This document shows, piece after piece, positions 24,269 to 38,600 of a stretch of DNA of 64,000 bases; position 1 is the first letter of the stretch, and every line of letters starts with the position of its first letter. The translations under genes and the position numbers were made by a program. A model generated the notes under the pieces. That model was not told the DNA's origin. It searched no databases and saw only the letters and a program-made list of their open reading frames with translations. This DNA is from Nephromyces sp. MM_2019 (lineage: Eukaryota; Apicomplexa; Aconoidasida; Nephromycida), in the NCBI GenBank assembly GCA_015657535.1, contig JADHZB010001368.1, positions 108,537 to 172,536 on the forward strand, written 5' to 3'.

Positions 24269-26750
24269 GCATTGGGTGGATCCGTTGGAGATAAAGTGAG
24301 ATACACAAGAATTGTGAGTGTTTTTGATGTTTTGCAATGTTTTGTGACGTGTTTTTGATGTTTCTGAGAAAGGAGTTTTTCCATTTCATCTGATGATTTT
24401 TTGTTTTGGTAGATATCCTCCTTTTTGGGTTTAAGATTGGTACTTTTTTGGGAGTAAGCTACATTGCTTTGGCTTTTTATGCTGCTTTGTATTTATATTT
24501 CTCTCTGTTTCTCGCTGAACCTCGGTTATTCTCTCTATTTGAGTCTGTTTTGCCCTCAATCTCCATCTCCAAATCTCTCTTTCTGGCTCTCTAGCTTTAT
24601 CTCTATACCTCTATCTTTCTCTCTCAATCTCTGCATATCTATGTGTATGTGCTGCATCTTCTTTGAAAAACGTGTGTACAGCGTCTGCTTTGAAGAGTGT
24701 GTGTGCCTTTGACTTCGCTGAGCAACTATCAACTCTTTCTTTCCTTCAGCTTGGGGTACTGGAGCTAGGGCACTGCTTCTGCATTAGCACTGGATTTCGT
24801 TTGGGGCTGTAGCTGGACCATATCAATTAGCTGATTTTTTATTCAATGAAGTGCGGAATCTACAACTATGTGTATGTTATTGCCTGCGAGTGGGCGCGTG
24901 TGTGTGTCTGTGTGATTGTGTATCTTTTTGCGTCTGTTTGTGTGTGATTTTTGTGTGTGATTATATCCGTGAGTTTGTGGCTGTATACCTGTGTATATCT
25001 GCTTGTGTGTGTCTTAGTGGCTGTATCTAGGTGCGTATCTCTTTTTGTGCTAGAGCCTTTTTTCTTGTCTGTATGTGTCAGCATTACTTTGTACAGTATG
25101 TCGAATAAGATCTGGCCTACCATGTGCATAATTAGGAAGGGTATCAATATACACAAATGGATGTATATATATCCTCTCTATTGGGAAGGTATACCATTTA
25201 TACGAGATAAATTGTGTGTGTGGAGTATGTGCTTTTATTTCTGTTTGTTACTATTTGTGTGTGCCCTTCTCTTTCTACTTCTTATCAATCTAACGTTTTT
25301 TGAGAGATTCTCCCTCCAAAAAGAAACCTTTGTTTTCTTTGAGCTCTTACACCTTCTGCGCAAAGTCTGAAAGTTTTTGCTGCCTTTTCTGTTACCCTTC
25401 TTTTTGAAAGGCCTCATTCCCACCAGAGAAAGAGTTTTTGCGTGAAATTCATGCGAATGCTTCTCTGTGTGCGTGAATGGCTGAGAAGTCTCTGCATACA
25501 AACCGGATTTTCATAGTATGTTTTTTTTGTGTTGACTCTGCAGAATTGTGATTGGAAGATTAGAAACTTTGTGATTTTTCAAGGTGTGCTAGTGTGTTGT
25601 GTGTAAATTTTTTTTTCTATATTTTTCGGGTTTTTGCTGATTTTATTCTTCAACATCTGCTTGCTTCTTCTTGCATGTTCCGGTAGGTTTGATGCACACA
25701 AATATACTGCCGGCAGAGCTCCTTTTGCTGTGTAGTATATACATACACACAAGGTAATCTTTCGGTGAATTGCTTTTTCATGTAGAGATTCTCCCTTGAT
25801 TTTGAAGATGAATTGAGAGTATACACGAAGTGCGATTGTTTTTTTGAGGAGATAATGGCTTTACATCTTCTGGTATGAGAAAAACTCTGTTTATCTTCTT
25901 GGTATATCCTCGCCGAGCTGAGCTTTTTTTAGTGATATTATCTTGAAGATTGATGGGGGCTGTTTTTGCTGTTCCGATTTGCAAGTGGATGTCGTGTGTG
26001 TGTTTATGTTATTTTTGTGTGTTTTGAGAGGGGATATGAGATGCAGTGTGTATGGTTTACCTCGCTTTTCAAGTGGCATTCAGTGCGTGTTGCTTTTTTT
26101 GAGAGGAAGGCAACTTTTGTTGAATCGTTTCTTTCATTGTATAGCTTTATCTCTATCCTCAACCTAGTATAGTAGCTGCTCAATACATATTATGCGTATA
26201 AAGGGCATTAAGCATTTGCCATGTTACTCCAAGTTTATCTAGATCTAATTTTTGATATTTTGTGGTGCTTGTTTACTGGTTCAGGGTAAACGATGGTACG
26301 AAGGTTAGTAGTATAACGTGGCACTTTTATGAGGATGTGTGTGTTTTTTGCTTTGAGTTGTTTTGCTGCCTATATTATTACATGTCTATATGCCTTCTTT
26401 TTGGCGATTTATTTGCTTGTGCGTGTCTGTTCGTGTGTGTCTCAATCTAGGTATATATGACACCATCTTTCGGGTGTAGTTATCCTCGCCTAGGTTTGCA
26501 AAGCACAGCATAAAGTTTAAAGGATGGACATTTTTGTCCGCTTTGTTGTTGGGTTGAATTAGCAAACATTTTGTGCTGTTGGTTAAGCACAGTGATGTAG
26601 TAGTTACTTTCATGCGTTCATTTCACTTGGGTTGCTGTTGCTTAAATGAATGTGTTCCTCCTCTTCATGAGAGTTGCAATTTTTAGCGAAGTTTGTGTGT
26701 GTATTTTAATGTTAATGAATGCTGTCTCATTATAATTCTCTGGTTCTGTT
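24269..26750 (+). other. TG-rich zone with exon-like fragments, no gene resolved
   Basis: After the calcium-pump stop the DNA keeps the intron-like style (TG runs near 24900-25060, 25225, 25600 and 26000) for about 2.4 kb, then loses it. Exon-like islands with acceptor and donor motifs occur: about 25090-25195 (includes HKWMYIYPLYWEG), 25788-25880 (RFSLDFEDELRVYTKCDCFF) and the short 26286-26304 (GKRWYE). They could be an unrecognised small-exon gene, 3' UTR with introns, or chance. I could not join them in phase. Confidence 0.3.
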
Positions 26751-29700
26751 CCAATTTTTATCTTTTACTACAAAGATTTCTGGTGCGTAATGTCGTTCAT
26801 ATTAAGGGGTATTTGAGAAGAAAATAGGTTCCTGTGATATGTACGTACGCTCCAACCTATAGTTCATCCTGAATTTACAGTCCTTGCAGTGAGGTCGCTC
26901 CGCAGAAAATGTGTCCCTTGTTCTTTGTTTTCGTTTCTTCCTACCTATAATTTGCGGGCTGGGCTGGATTGCATAATTGCTGGGGTGTTGCAACACGTAG
27001 AAGGGTCTTGCATAGGCCACTCGAGCTGTTTGCTTCTTTTTGATTCCTAAAGTGATCTAGATATATATATCTATATATGTGCTAGTGGGAGTGAGAGTGT
27101 TATGTCTATATTAGGTAGATCATAGCAGGAGGGAGCCACTCATTGGTTGGCATGCTAAAGTGGCTTGCCTTAGAACATTCGATTTATATGGAATCTTGTG
27201 TGTTTGATATCGCCATTAATAGTTCAAAGAGTAATATAACTAAGACTAGGTGTCTTCCTGCTGTTGCATCGCCGTAGATTAGATTTTGTTTCTTGAATTT
27301 TTATTCTAATAGTCGTTGCCACCATTGACACTGGGCTTTGCTATATCATACCAGCTTGCCTTGGCACCCTTGGGTGGTGGTTGTTACCGCCTTTGCTAGT
27401 TTGTTCGTATTGCCGATTATGCCTTTTTGGGTTGTTGCTACCTGCTACACTTCTTTCTAGATGGAAGACCTACCTTTTTTGAGGTGTCGCGTTATTGATG
27501 GCTGCATTGGCAATTGCATCCTCAAGCTTTTATGTGAAATTTTTTCTGTACCAAAAAGGCACGATTTCTGGTCAGTAATCGGTTAAGTATAAAATCGTCT
27601 TTTTAGCTTGAGTTAGTTGCTTGGTAGTATCTTGCTTCCTGATAGCGATCTTTCAAGGCCTTCAAGTAACGCGATTATGATAATGCTTTTGCATATATTT
27701 GTATATGTGTGGCATACCTGATAGACGTTGCCAATGATCTTCTCTTGTTCAGCGTCACGCTTAAGTGAGTTCTCTGGGATGGTATTTTTTGAGCAAATAC
27801 TTATTGTGTAAATCTGAGAAATCCCTGCTGCTGCGCTGGCGGGTTAACTGACGTTTCAAAATGTGCTCCATCTTCTACAAGTGCCCGCGTGGATGGAAAT
27901 TATTTACTTTGATGCGGCGGGATATATCATAGCGGCTTGAGCATTGTCATTTTGTGTTTACTGATACATCTTTCATGCATTGTGCATGCTTTTGTTCATG
28001 GACCGTCCCCCGTGGTGCCTTATTTTCTTATGCAGGGTGCAGAATTTTGCATGATAACCTATCCTTACCGTATATTTCTGTTTTTTTTCGCCTTTTCCGA
28101 CTTGTCTTATATGGAAAGATTGTGCTAGCTTATGTAGCACTGGCACACTTTATATTTACCCAGCGTAACAAATTGTGTTATTACTGGAAATGGTTTTTTT
28201 GTTCTACGGACTATTTAATTAGTCTGTTTTTTAGCATTTGAAGAGCTAGTACGTCGAAAGTCCGAATTCAAAAGGTTTCATTCATTTGTTTTATTAGATG
28301 ATGTTGGACGCATCACTCCCAGCGAAGAATGCCTCACTTCTTTCTGTAAGCTTTTTTTTAAATTTTGTTCTGGGTAGTGTATTTCGATGCTTAGTGGCAC
28401 AATATTGGATTTATTTCGTAATCGTGTGATAAGACGTGCAAGAATCTGCTTCGTATTGCGAAGGCAGTTCAACAATCACAACTGGGCTGTGTTAATGGTT
28501 AATGTGTTGTTTTTTGTTACGACACCATTTTTAATGTAATGTAAAGTTATAGCAGAGTAAATGATTTTTCAGCAGGAGCGTAGCATTAACGCAAGAGATA
28601 TTTTCATGTTAGTTGGCCGATGTAACCACTATCAGCGAAGAGCGACTTTTGTAGTAAGGTGCTCCCAAGGTTTTTTCTGATGAAATTCAGCTTTTGGCCA
28701 GTGTTTTCATTGTTGCTATCTCGTTCTATTGAAGCTTTCATTGTTATAGAGGTTACGCTTTAAATCTGGAACCCACGTGCGTTATGCGCTGAGAACCCGT
28801 GCGATTCGGAGACATTGAAAAAAAAATGCTTGATTGTGATGTTTAGGAGCTCGGATGAAAAAAACAGTGTATTGCTGCAAAAAGCTCCTTGAGCGACTTC
28901 TTTGAATGTTATGAGAGATCCAGTCGCTTTTATGTTATAAAAAGAGTGCTTTTGTACTTATCGTGATTAATTTCACTCAAATTGTGACGTTCAAACGTCC
29001 GTAAAGTTTTAAGATCGCCAACAATTTAGTACTGACGGCAGAAAAAATGGCGTAAATTACCAAAAAAAGTGGCTTATTCAGTTCGTTTGTATAGGGCGGG
29101 CCCCTTGATGTGACCTGTGGTGCGAGGCGTTGATAACATAGATTAATTTTTGAAGCTAGTAGTGCGGCGGAGCTTCGTTATTTCTGCGGCAGTTTTTAGA
29201 CCACTTGCTGTGGCTTTAAGTTGCGAAATATCTATTTTTTACATACTGGTATCCTAGGCTATGCTTTGCAGAGCATCAGCATCTCCTGTTTTGGGAGTGT
29301 AGATACACTGGAATGGAGTAGATGAGCTCGAGTCTGCGTGAGCCCTGGGGGTTACCACTTTTTTCACGGTTGACGTTGAGAAAAAGTAGTTGCCTCGTCT
29401 GGGGTACTTGATCCCGATGCTGTAGCAATCAGGTGCGTTGTTCAAAGAAAAACCGAGAAAGCGCCATTCACCTGCTAAAGTAACGATGTGTTTGTCCTAG
29501 CAGATAGTATTGGGCTAGCAGTAGTGAACAGAAATTTGTTCCGTTGCCATGGTCACCACTTTTGGTGCGCTCCTTGTGGTGTCTTACGCGCGAAGAGGTA
29601 ACAGTCGAGAGGTACCGAGCTAAAACTTGTTGCCAGATCTGGCGCGTATAGGCGTTTGGAGTTACTGGCATTAAGAATTTTCTGTAGGCTTTCAACATTC

Positions 29701-32336
29701 GCAGGAAGGAAGGGCCAATTATTAACTTTCACACTAGGGGAGACTGTCATTGTAGGCTCTTTTGTTCATACTATACACCATGGCTTGATCCTTGTGAAAA
29801 CCAACATCAGGATGGGTTTCCACGCCGTGCTCGTTCACCGATGGTAGCCTGTGGTGCAGCCCCTAGGTATTGTGCTCCTAGAGCTGCAATCGCTCGATTT
29901 TTGGTCTAATGTACTGCCTCATCATGGCGACGACTCTCCTGTGGATGCAACTACTGCTACTTGTGGTTGCTAGCGGCGAGTCTAGTTTTCAAAGAAAGAC
30001 CCCAGGCGCCCGTAGTCCTGGCATAAAAGGTAGTTCACATAGAATGCTTGGGAATCTAGCTTTTCAAGCGTTTTGTTCATGGGAATTTGAGCGCTTTTCT
30101 ATCGCTCTAAGCTTCACGCGCTTGCACATTGACTAAGGAGGAATTCGGGCTATTGCCCCTATATATGCCCTCTTTCTATACTCATTTGTCTGCAAGTGCA
30201 AAGAGATTGATCGACAGAATAAGTACACATATACCATTCGCTCAACCGCAACAATGTAACGGCACGGCATTCCAGCCGCAATCTTTGATTCGGTTGCACC
30301 TTCCTCTTGGGTATTAACTTGAATTTTTTGTCATCTTCCTTGAGCAACGACGGAAACTGCAGCAGTGCCGCATTACCGTCCGTCGGCAGATGAGGTGTGG
30401 CCGCACGACTTCTTTAGCATCGAGTAGCCGGATATGCGCTGAGACTTGCTTGCGTAGACTTGAAAGGCAGCGACTAGTGACGAATAACAAGTTCGAGGTA
30501 ATAACTGCAACTTCTTTAGATCGAAGGACTTATGCATCTGAAGTCGATCCCATACTCACGGATCGTTTCGCGGCCTCCGGAGCCCGCGGCATAGATCATG
30601 ACACGGTAAAAATTTTTTTAGTAATTATCACCCTCTGGTTTAGGATCAACGGACCGAATTACCTCTTCATTGTGCGAGACACTTAGAACCCTCCCCCATA
30701 CCCTGTGATAAATTTACGTACGCCCTATAGCACACAATGCCTAGAGACGCACTACCCACAATTTAAACATCGACTCTTTAGGCGTTGTTGAAGGCGAACC
30801 TGATGCTAATCTAGAAAAGGCACTGTAAGAATGAATATGCAGAGCCCCCATGATACAACCGACAAAGTTAGAGAGCTGCTAATCAGACACAAGCTCCGCA
30901 GTCTAGAAGAGCTTCGGCAGAACGATGTATCGAATGCGGTAAGGAATTAAGTGGGATAAAGATATGTTGCACGGCTGCGATCCTCAATCTCGCCTACGTG
31001 GGCAGCTATACAAAAATAAGGAGTTCTACGATGATATGTTTTCTATGCAGCAAACTAACATAGATAACTTGCTCGGTAAGTGAAAATCAACATAAACTTA
31101 GCCGTCCCATCAATATGTTACCGGTAATCATGTGATTGTTCTGCTAGACATTGGAGAAGAGAGCCAATTGCTTTTTGATAAATACAAAAAGAAGTCGCTT
31201 CTCCAGAGAGCCACCAAGCCACAGTCTTTTAAGTGGCTTATAGATAAAAATAATCCCTTTCCACAAAGTGTGGCAAAAGGAAGCAATATGAGCGTCAACC
31301 AATCAAGAAATTCAATAACCAATAAGTCACCAACTCAGAATCCTTAATATAAGCATGCCACCTGATACTAGCTCCCAAAAAAGATTGGTTGGGAAGCTGA
31401 CCCGCGCGCTTAGAAAAGTTGCAACAACTTTGACAAGAACTTCAATCACGAATAAATGGATGATTGTAAACAAAAAGAAGACGGGCATGCAATACTATAC
31501 CCCCTGAAAACGCGCCAATGGCAAAGCAACTACCACAGCAAAATAGTTGAGCGATATATGGAGTCTGTCTCCAACTCCTTGAAAAGTATTTGATTTCCAA
31601 TAACAATTATAACTAGGAAAGAAGGCACACCGATAATTAACAACTTATCAGAACGCGCATTAGGGCTTACTCTGATTACAAAAAAACTATACTGGAAAAG
31701 TGCGGTGCAACTATATTGTGGAATGGAAATTCTCAGGCAAAGTATTGAAAAAAGCAAAAAACTTTAGAGTTTGGTAAAAGCTTAAGGGCTCAGAGCGGTA
31801 AATGGATAGGCTTAATGTTATATTCCATAGTGACGATAATTCGCTTAAAGATTCAAAGCATATACTGAAATTTAATTCCAACACATCCTACTCCAGAATT
31901 ATAAATTCGCCAGAACAATGCCAGTAATGTAAAATAATTTAGATCACATTATAAATATATATTTTATCCGTAAAAATAGAGAAAAAATTTCAGTTATAGC
32001 ACCAGGCTTGTCAAGGTTATTCAATTCCATGCAGCAAATTCTCACTATATACACAGCCATATTGGGGCTACAGAAAATATAATATTAGTCAGCTCTTGCG
32101 GGACTAAAATACAGCAGGAATCTCACGAATGTCTCCAATTAATACACTTGGTATCTGCTTGGTGCATATCGCTAGTTGAATAGGAATCGAAAGCAGGTGC
32201 GGGCTTGGAGTTTCAAGAAAAGTACGGAGTTTCCACGGTTCTAGAGATGAAAGATTCAAATGCGGAGTCTAACCAGGAAGCAAGCCAAGGTATGACTTAG
32301 AATTATCAAGTCAAACTGTTTGCTTAAACAATTCAG
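26751..32336. other. Gene desert
   Basis: About 5.6 kb with no open frame over 100 codons on either strand and no motif I recognise. TG and CA tracts vanish. The stretch 29.2-30.7 kb appears more GC-rich than its flanks. No tRNA cloverleaf was found by eye. Confidence 0.6.
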
Positions 32337-35300
32337 TTACGATGTTTTGTCGATGATTTGCGAATCCAGCGATTTCGTGTCATGCCTCGGCGATTGCTCT
32401 ACAGAAAAATTAGTAAGCTGGCGTAGTATTTCGATCATGTTAACCAATGATCGTATCTGCTCATGAGTACTTTGAAAAAGCAAATCACTACCAAGTGAAG
32501 AATTTTCATTACCGTCAGCATGCTTCGAAGACTGCGTCGAAATCTTATCCCTATCCCAGCTAGAACTGCTACGTCTCTGTCCTATCATATCATTGGCATT
32601 CATGACGTACTGCTGCAATTGCCAAAACGTTAACATCTGTAAAAGCTGTGTTATGAATACACATTCGGAAGAAACCTTTACCAGTGACAAGCCTCTACTA
32701 TTAGAACACTGGCTACATGATAACCCAGAAGGGGCGTCACTCCTTGCTGAAGAAGAGCTGTCCCTATTACTACAGGTAAGCACATAAAGATCATCTTTGC
32801 TAACAGAAGCGGGAGAGTTTCGATGCTGCGCAGCATCAGCCGGAAAATGGGAAACAGCGTTATTATCATGACATAGAGAGGCACCTCCTGAAAGACTATT
32901 CAGGGAAGCCTCAAGACCTGCATTAAAAGAGGAAGTCCCATCTTTACTATCGGGGTCCTGAGGAGAAAAATAAGCGAGGGATAACTCCCCAGTCCTGAAG
33001 GTCTTAAGAAAACCTGCTTCGGAAAGACGCTGCCTCTCTCCATTATTAAACGCACGAACACGCTTTAGGTAGCGCAAAAATTCTCTGTCCGCACTAGAGC
33101 ACTTTCCTCCAATATCTTTAGCAACAGGATCTTTCACATGCTGAGAACTATTATCCACCGTCGGCTCTGCAGAGCCATATATCTTTCTGGTTCCCTTTAA
33201 AAAAAAATCGTCAACCGGAGCTTCAGAGGTAAAAGCGTGTGTTGCCGAAATATCATAGGAATTATTCTCCAGAGCTGAAAACATAAAAAGATTTGATATT
33301 TCAGCCGCATTTTTTATGAATCCTTACAAAATGTATAGCCAAGAAGCAAAGACTAAGAACAAAAAAAATTGCTTCAAAAAAGTGTGTAAACAAATTCCAG
33401 TATATGACCACAGAATTGAGGAAAAAAGGCAAATACATACAATCTTAGTTTAGGCAGATTTACGCAGAATTTCAATCCCGAAAAAATGCTGCTAGCATCT
33501 TCACATACACCAGCATACTGGGCACCACATTCAGTTATTGAACTTCTTACCAGGTAAATCCTCATTATGTTTCTCAGATTTAGATCGAGATTTTGCGCTA
33601 TTAGCCCTTGATATGCCCTTGCTGCAAGACTGGGGGGTTTTCGAAGAGCGAATAGGAGAAAACTCAGCGTTCGCCAAATCAGTAGTAGTATCCCCATGCT
33701 TTACAGCCTTTAACTTCTTGTCCACGCTCCTTACAGGATCTGCATGGATTTCGACAGATTCTTCATTTAAAAATTTGGAAGGTAGTTTTCGCTTACGCTT
33801 ATTGGAATCCCTTATAGACCCAGCTTGTACAGGTATACTGCCAACAGCTTCCGTGCCCAGTGGAGCATTATCCTTCTGGATCTCCAATTTTCCCAAATTC
33901 TTCACAGGAGTCTTAGTGGGGGAATTAGAATGCTTATTGCTGTAGTTTTCAGAGGTATCATCGGAAGATATTTCATCCTCAGCTTCAGAAGCATCATCCA
34001 AATCCTTTCGGTACAGAGCAGAACATCGGTTTGTAAAGCAGGCGCACATAAGAGCAAAATTCCATACCTCCTCACCCATGAAATGAGCAATTTTGAATAA
34101 TTTCTGAACGGTAGCTTTTGTAAAAATATTCCTCTCATCCAATTCATTCTGATGCAATAACTTACGCCAATATTTCAAATCGCATGAATAAACAGCCCTC
34201 AACTTGCGAAGCAGCAAGCGACGGCCATCAGCTCCAAGTCTTACAGAAAAACCCTCCTTCCAGGTACTGCAGGAGTAATCCATTGGGTTCTTCATAATTT
34301 TATAAGCGTCCGAGCTTGTATCCATCTTCATGAAATCAACCGCTTTACATTCAACAAAGAAATCACCAATGGATTCCATTTGCTGATAAGCCAGATCATA
34401 CTTTGCATGTGACCTTCTATACTTTGCTCCTTTTGTGACACTTCGTGAAACAGCGGAATCACGATCTGTGGAAGTCAACGAATTTGCCCCCACTTTCAAG
34501 CCATTTAAGCATGTTTCGGCACATTCTTCAGTTGCTTTCATGGGAGACTTTGAGACCAAACTAGTGCTTGCCTTCATCTTAAATTTTCTTTTCTGAGTAG
34601 AAACAGGGGTGCGCGTCATATAATTCTGAGCCTTCAGCTTAGCTGAATGCTTGGATGTTGGCGCATCGTCATGGGGAAGCTCAGGCTTTACTGTGATATC
34701 TACAGGAGACGATGAATCATCATTCTTCTCAATGCTGATATCGAGAGAAGCCAGGATATCATCCTCTAAAGGACCTACGTTATTGGATTTTGCCACTTTT
34801 TCTTCCCAACCGACCTCATCGCCAAGACCATTGGCATATAAGGGAGGATCATACAGGTGGCCAGCATACACACTACCGCCAGCATATCTATTCCCAATAG
34901 TCTCACCAAATGCAGGGGGATCTGCATCGTTAAGGAGAGGCTCCATGCTTTGTGATTCCGATAGTGCATCATCTAGGAAGCTATCGACGCTTAAGTGAGC
35001 CTTTAATCGCGAATCTTCATGTAAACAGTCTTTGTCAATTGCTGAGGAACTGAATGAGAGGTCGAATGTTGTGCTGGATGAATTCCCCATTAAGTATTCC
35101 AATGATCCATAATGGTTACCACGTTTATCCTCATCAGAGCTGCAAAAAAGAGTGGAGTGGTCTTCGGTATAACTCGACCCTCCTGAGTGTATAAGGTTAC
35201 CAGAAAACAACGCAGCATCTTCAGCTACGGCAGGGGAAGTGGAAAGATCAAGACCCTCTTTAATAATGGTTTTAGATCCCACAGTCGCACTCCACTTAAG

Positions 35301-35627
35301 ACATGAGGAAAGCAAGTCAGTAGACTGCTCGAAACCTTCAAAATCTTTCTCATGATCAGATGACGGAGGCCCTTTGGTGGAAATCGTAGAAAATTTGTTT
35401 AAATCTTCAGTTCTGAACTCTGAAATGAAAGAATCCCCAAGAATTTCTGGGCTAAAATTGGTGCATTCTTCCATTGTAGAGTCAAAGTGCAATTCCACAG
35501 TATCTTTCGGAACAAAACGAATGATTTTTCCCTTCAAGCTAGCAGGACCAAGATTTTGTGTTTTTTTACCGACATCCCCTATTGTCAGGTGATTAATACT
35601 GCTGCTTGCGCCATCCGATGATGACAT
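32337..35627 (-). CDS. Unrecognised Ser-rich, probably nuclear protein, two exons
   Basis: I do not recognise the family. Exon 1 is 35627-33551 and exon 2 is 33274-32337 (TAA). The intron (33275-33550, 276 bp) has donor GTAAGA and acceptor TTTTCAG, and the phase is kept: the junction codon gives Ala in DLPALENN. Total 3015 nt, 1004 residues. The first 400 residues and the last 400 are Ser/Asp/Glu-rich and likely disordered, with SP/TP sites such as KSPMKA and SPTKTPVK. Basic clusters TQKRKFKMK and NKRKRKLPSKF look like nuclear localisation signals. A more ordered, hydrophobic block spans about residues 415-525, including FSVRLGADGRRLLLRKL and FKIAHFMGEEVWNFAL. Exon 2 has a second possible helix pair (FITQLLQMLTFWQLQQYV). 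No AP2, zinc-finger or kinase motif is visible. The start ATG opens the frame after an in-frame stop-rich AT stretch. The intron has no TG or CA runs, unlike the + strand genes. Confidence 0.8.
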
Positions 35628-38600
35628 CCTTTTGTATTATATGCATGTATTGGGTCTTATAAGCATACAACAAATTTTCAACGGCTCGCAAATATCACGT
35701 AATTGTATGCCATTGAAGTAGCTTCAGCTACCTAATCTTAGATGGTCAATCGATGTTACATGCATCCTATCATCACAACACAAAATAAATCGCTTGCTGT
35801 AAGCTACAACAAAGATACACAAAAGCAGATTGCATATACTAAAAAATACATATTATTATCCAGCGATTACGCGAAAAGCTAAACTGGAGCCGCTAAAAGC
35901 CTGGTTGGTCCAGAGCTGTCACGCATTGCACACATATTCACTAAAAAACAAGAAAGCACATATATTATCACCAGGGAGTGGAGCTTTGCAAAGGCATTAA
36001 ATAGCTTGAAATTTATTTTCAGGGCTACTCAAAAATAACATATCCTTAAGAACGACTTAACACGATGAAAGTCTGTACAGTATTCTGGCCCTCCGATAAA
36101 AATTCTACCCCATTAAAGGAAGTTTCGTGTATAAAGGGATATAAACTACAAAGCTAGTTAAACGGGCTACCATTGATAAACACACAAGAAAATTCCGCAT
36201 CATATTACATGCAACTCGGCGGCTAGCGTATATTAAGTGAATATCACGTCAGTCAACAGCTGTAGAAGCCAGTGAAAATCCATTGGAAATTCTGCGATAC
36301 CTTCCTGAAGAAGCCAAAATTTTGAGCCCATCAACTATTCTAAAAGGTTAAGCAAATATAATAATGGCAAGTTACTACAGTAAAAACGGAAACAGGGATG
36401 AAAATCAAGAAGATGCAATTACTATCAGCAGTGTGTAGCCAAGAGGAATCTTCAGACGAGCGCGAGGCGAATTAAATAAAAGTTCTGGTAACACAGAAAG
36501 TTTCATCATGCCTCACGTTATCAAAGGTAGGGAGAAAAAGGAGGAACATAATTCAACTCAGAAAAAAACAGCAAAAAAAATTCTCATTAAAAAAAAACAC
36601 AGTATTTAGATGAAGATGTGTACCTTTCCTTTGCAGAGTACAAGAAAAGGGTTACAGCTATGGAATCCTACCACAACTAATGACTTTAGAGAAGCAGCAG
36701 GAAATAAAAAACTACAAAAAGCACTTCTATGTGTTACAAAATATTTTAAAATCTACTGCAGTGACTGAAACATATTCCTGATATTCTATCCATTCTCCGT
36801 ACACCATTCGTTTTCCAAATGAAGCTTCATCATATAAAACGCTTTAACTACTATAATTTCATCCTTAGTAATACCTCCTTGAAAGCAAAACTTAACTGCA
36901 AAAGCATCAATGCATGCGCAGAAAAAAGGGTAGCTATAGACTTGAAGCACTTTGTTTTTTGCGATATAATCTCTTTGCAAAAGAAGTAATAAACTAGAAA
37001 TTAAAAGACCATCCGAGGACTAATGAAATTATTCGGAATGATGATGAATAATGCCACCTTGAATAGACTTTGAACATTTTCCCTAAAAAATGCTCCTTCA
37101 CTAGTAAATTAGTGCAGAAAACCACCAAAAAACAAGAAAAACCGAAACTGCACACTATTTTCTCTATAAGCTACCTAAAAATTACACTTATTTCAGACGC
37201 AGGATGAAATTTGCTCACCAATATGTGACATTGTTGAATGGGTGAAATGTACAAAAACTCTTAAATAAATAAAAGCCAATTACTTAGGCATCAAAAAAGT
37301 CGACATACTGCACAATGACCTCACCATTTCAAACTTTGGCTTTTTCTGGAATACTTCCGCTTTCTGTCACCTAGCATAGCTCAGGTGAGTATCACAGCTC
37401 ATAAGGTCTCTATTCCGATGCTTAGTCTATTGATATCTTGTCCCTCATATACCCAGAGACTACACAAGTATATTATTAACGCACTTGCAAAGAGCGTGTG
37501 CAGTCTGTATAAGCAAGCAAAAAAATTTCTATACAATAAGATAAAAATGAGCCTACTATATTTATACTGGAAAATAAGATTATATGCATACAAATCACTG
37601 TAGTTTACGTCTCAGAACTGCGTAAAACTACTTGCAAGTATGAAATGTTTAACATGATTCAGGTGTTACTATTATAAATAACTTCGGACCAGCAAAAATA
37701 TATAGGAAGACCACATGTAAGTTGCGACGGCTCAACTCTGCCTCTAGCACACTTAAAGATAAGTCTAATTGCAGAAAATAGTTGAAACAAGCGGAATATA
37801 AGCATCGCACACTTAAGAGGCATCATCATTAAGCAACACCCGCGGAGACCTGCAAATAAGATCTTGCTCAGAGCGAAATACATTCAAGCAGAGACACCCG
37901 AAGGAATGAGGGGCTTGAATCATAAGCAAAAATGTGAGATAAAGATGAAATAAAGAAGATTTGATATAGCAAAGAGTCAAGACATCTGAAAGAAGGATGA
38001 ACTATAAGTGCCTATAATCCCCAGTCAAAGCCAAACAGTCACTACAGCAAAGTAACTTCAAAAGATGGTAGTTAGTAACATTTCGTAGGTTGACACCACA
38101 TGTAGGTACTGAGGGGTTAATATACCGAAATTTGTCTAACCAATAGAGGTGGATGCTCCGAAGAACAACGCCTTACAAAACTCAAAACCAGTGACAAGAT
38201 TATGCAAGCTGTCCGCAATAAAAAACGTTAAACATCCAAGAAACAAAGAAATTTACTTGCTATCCCGAAAAATGCTTCTTTTGGGGCATTACTTCGACGG
38301 CTATGCAACAGACGAACAAGTGATGAATGTGGGAGGAGCAAGTACTTTAGCATTAGCTGAACGACGTGCCGGTCTTTCACTATCACACGGATCACTATCG
38401 TACAAAATGAGGGATTTCTTGCTCTTCTTTCAACATGCACTCGCAAAATACCGCAAATTGACTACGTCTTTAAAGAGCTTTTGCCTCCCTTTTCAAGAAG
38501 AGGCCACAAACGGCAGTTTTTCCACTTCTCATGCATAATCTAGCCAAAAAAAACCTCAAAAATTCACACAATGTTCGCTAGGGTAAGGATAGATAAGCAC

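Noticed and set aside
38149..38538. 129-codon open frame in the desert
   Set aside because: No motif, no splice context and a similarly long antisense frame; chance length for the region cannot be excluded.
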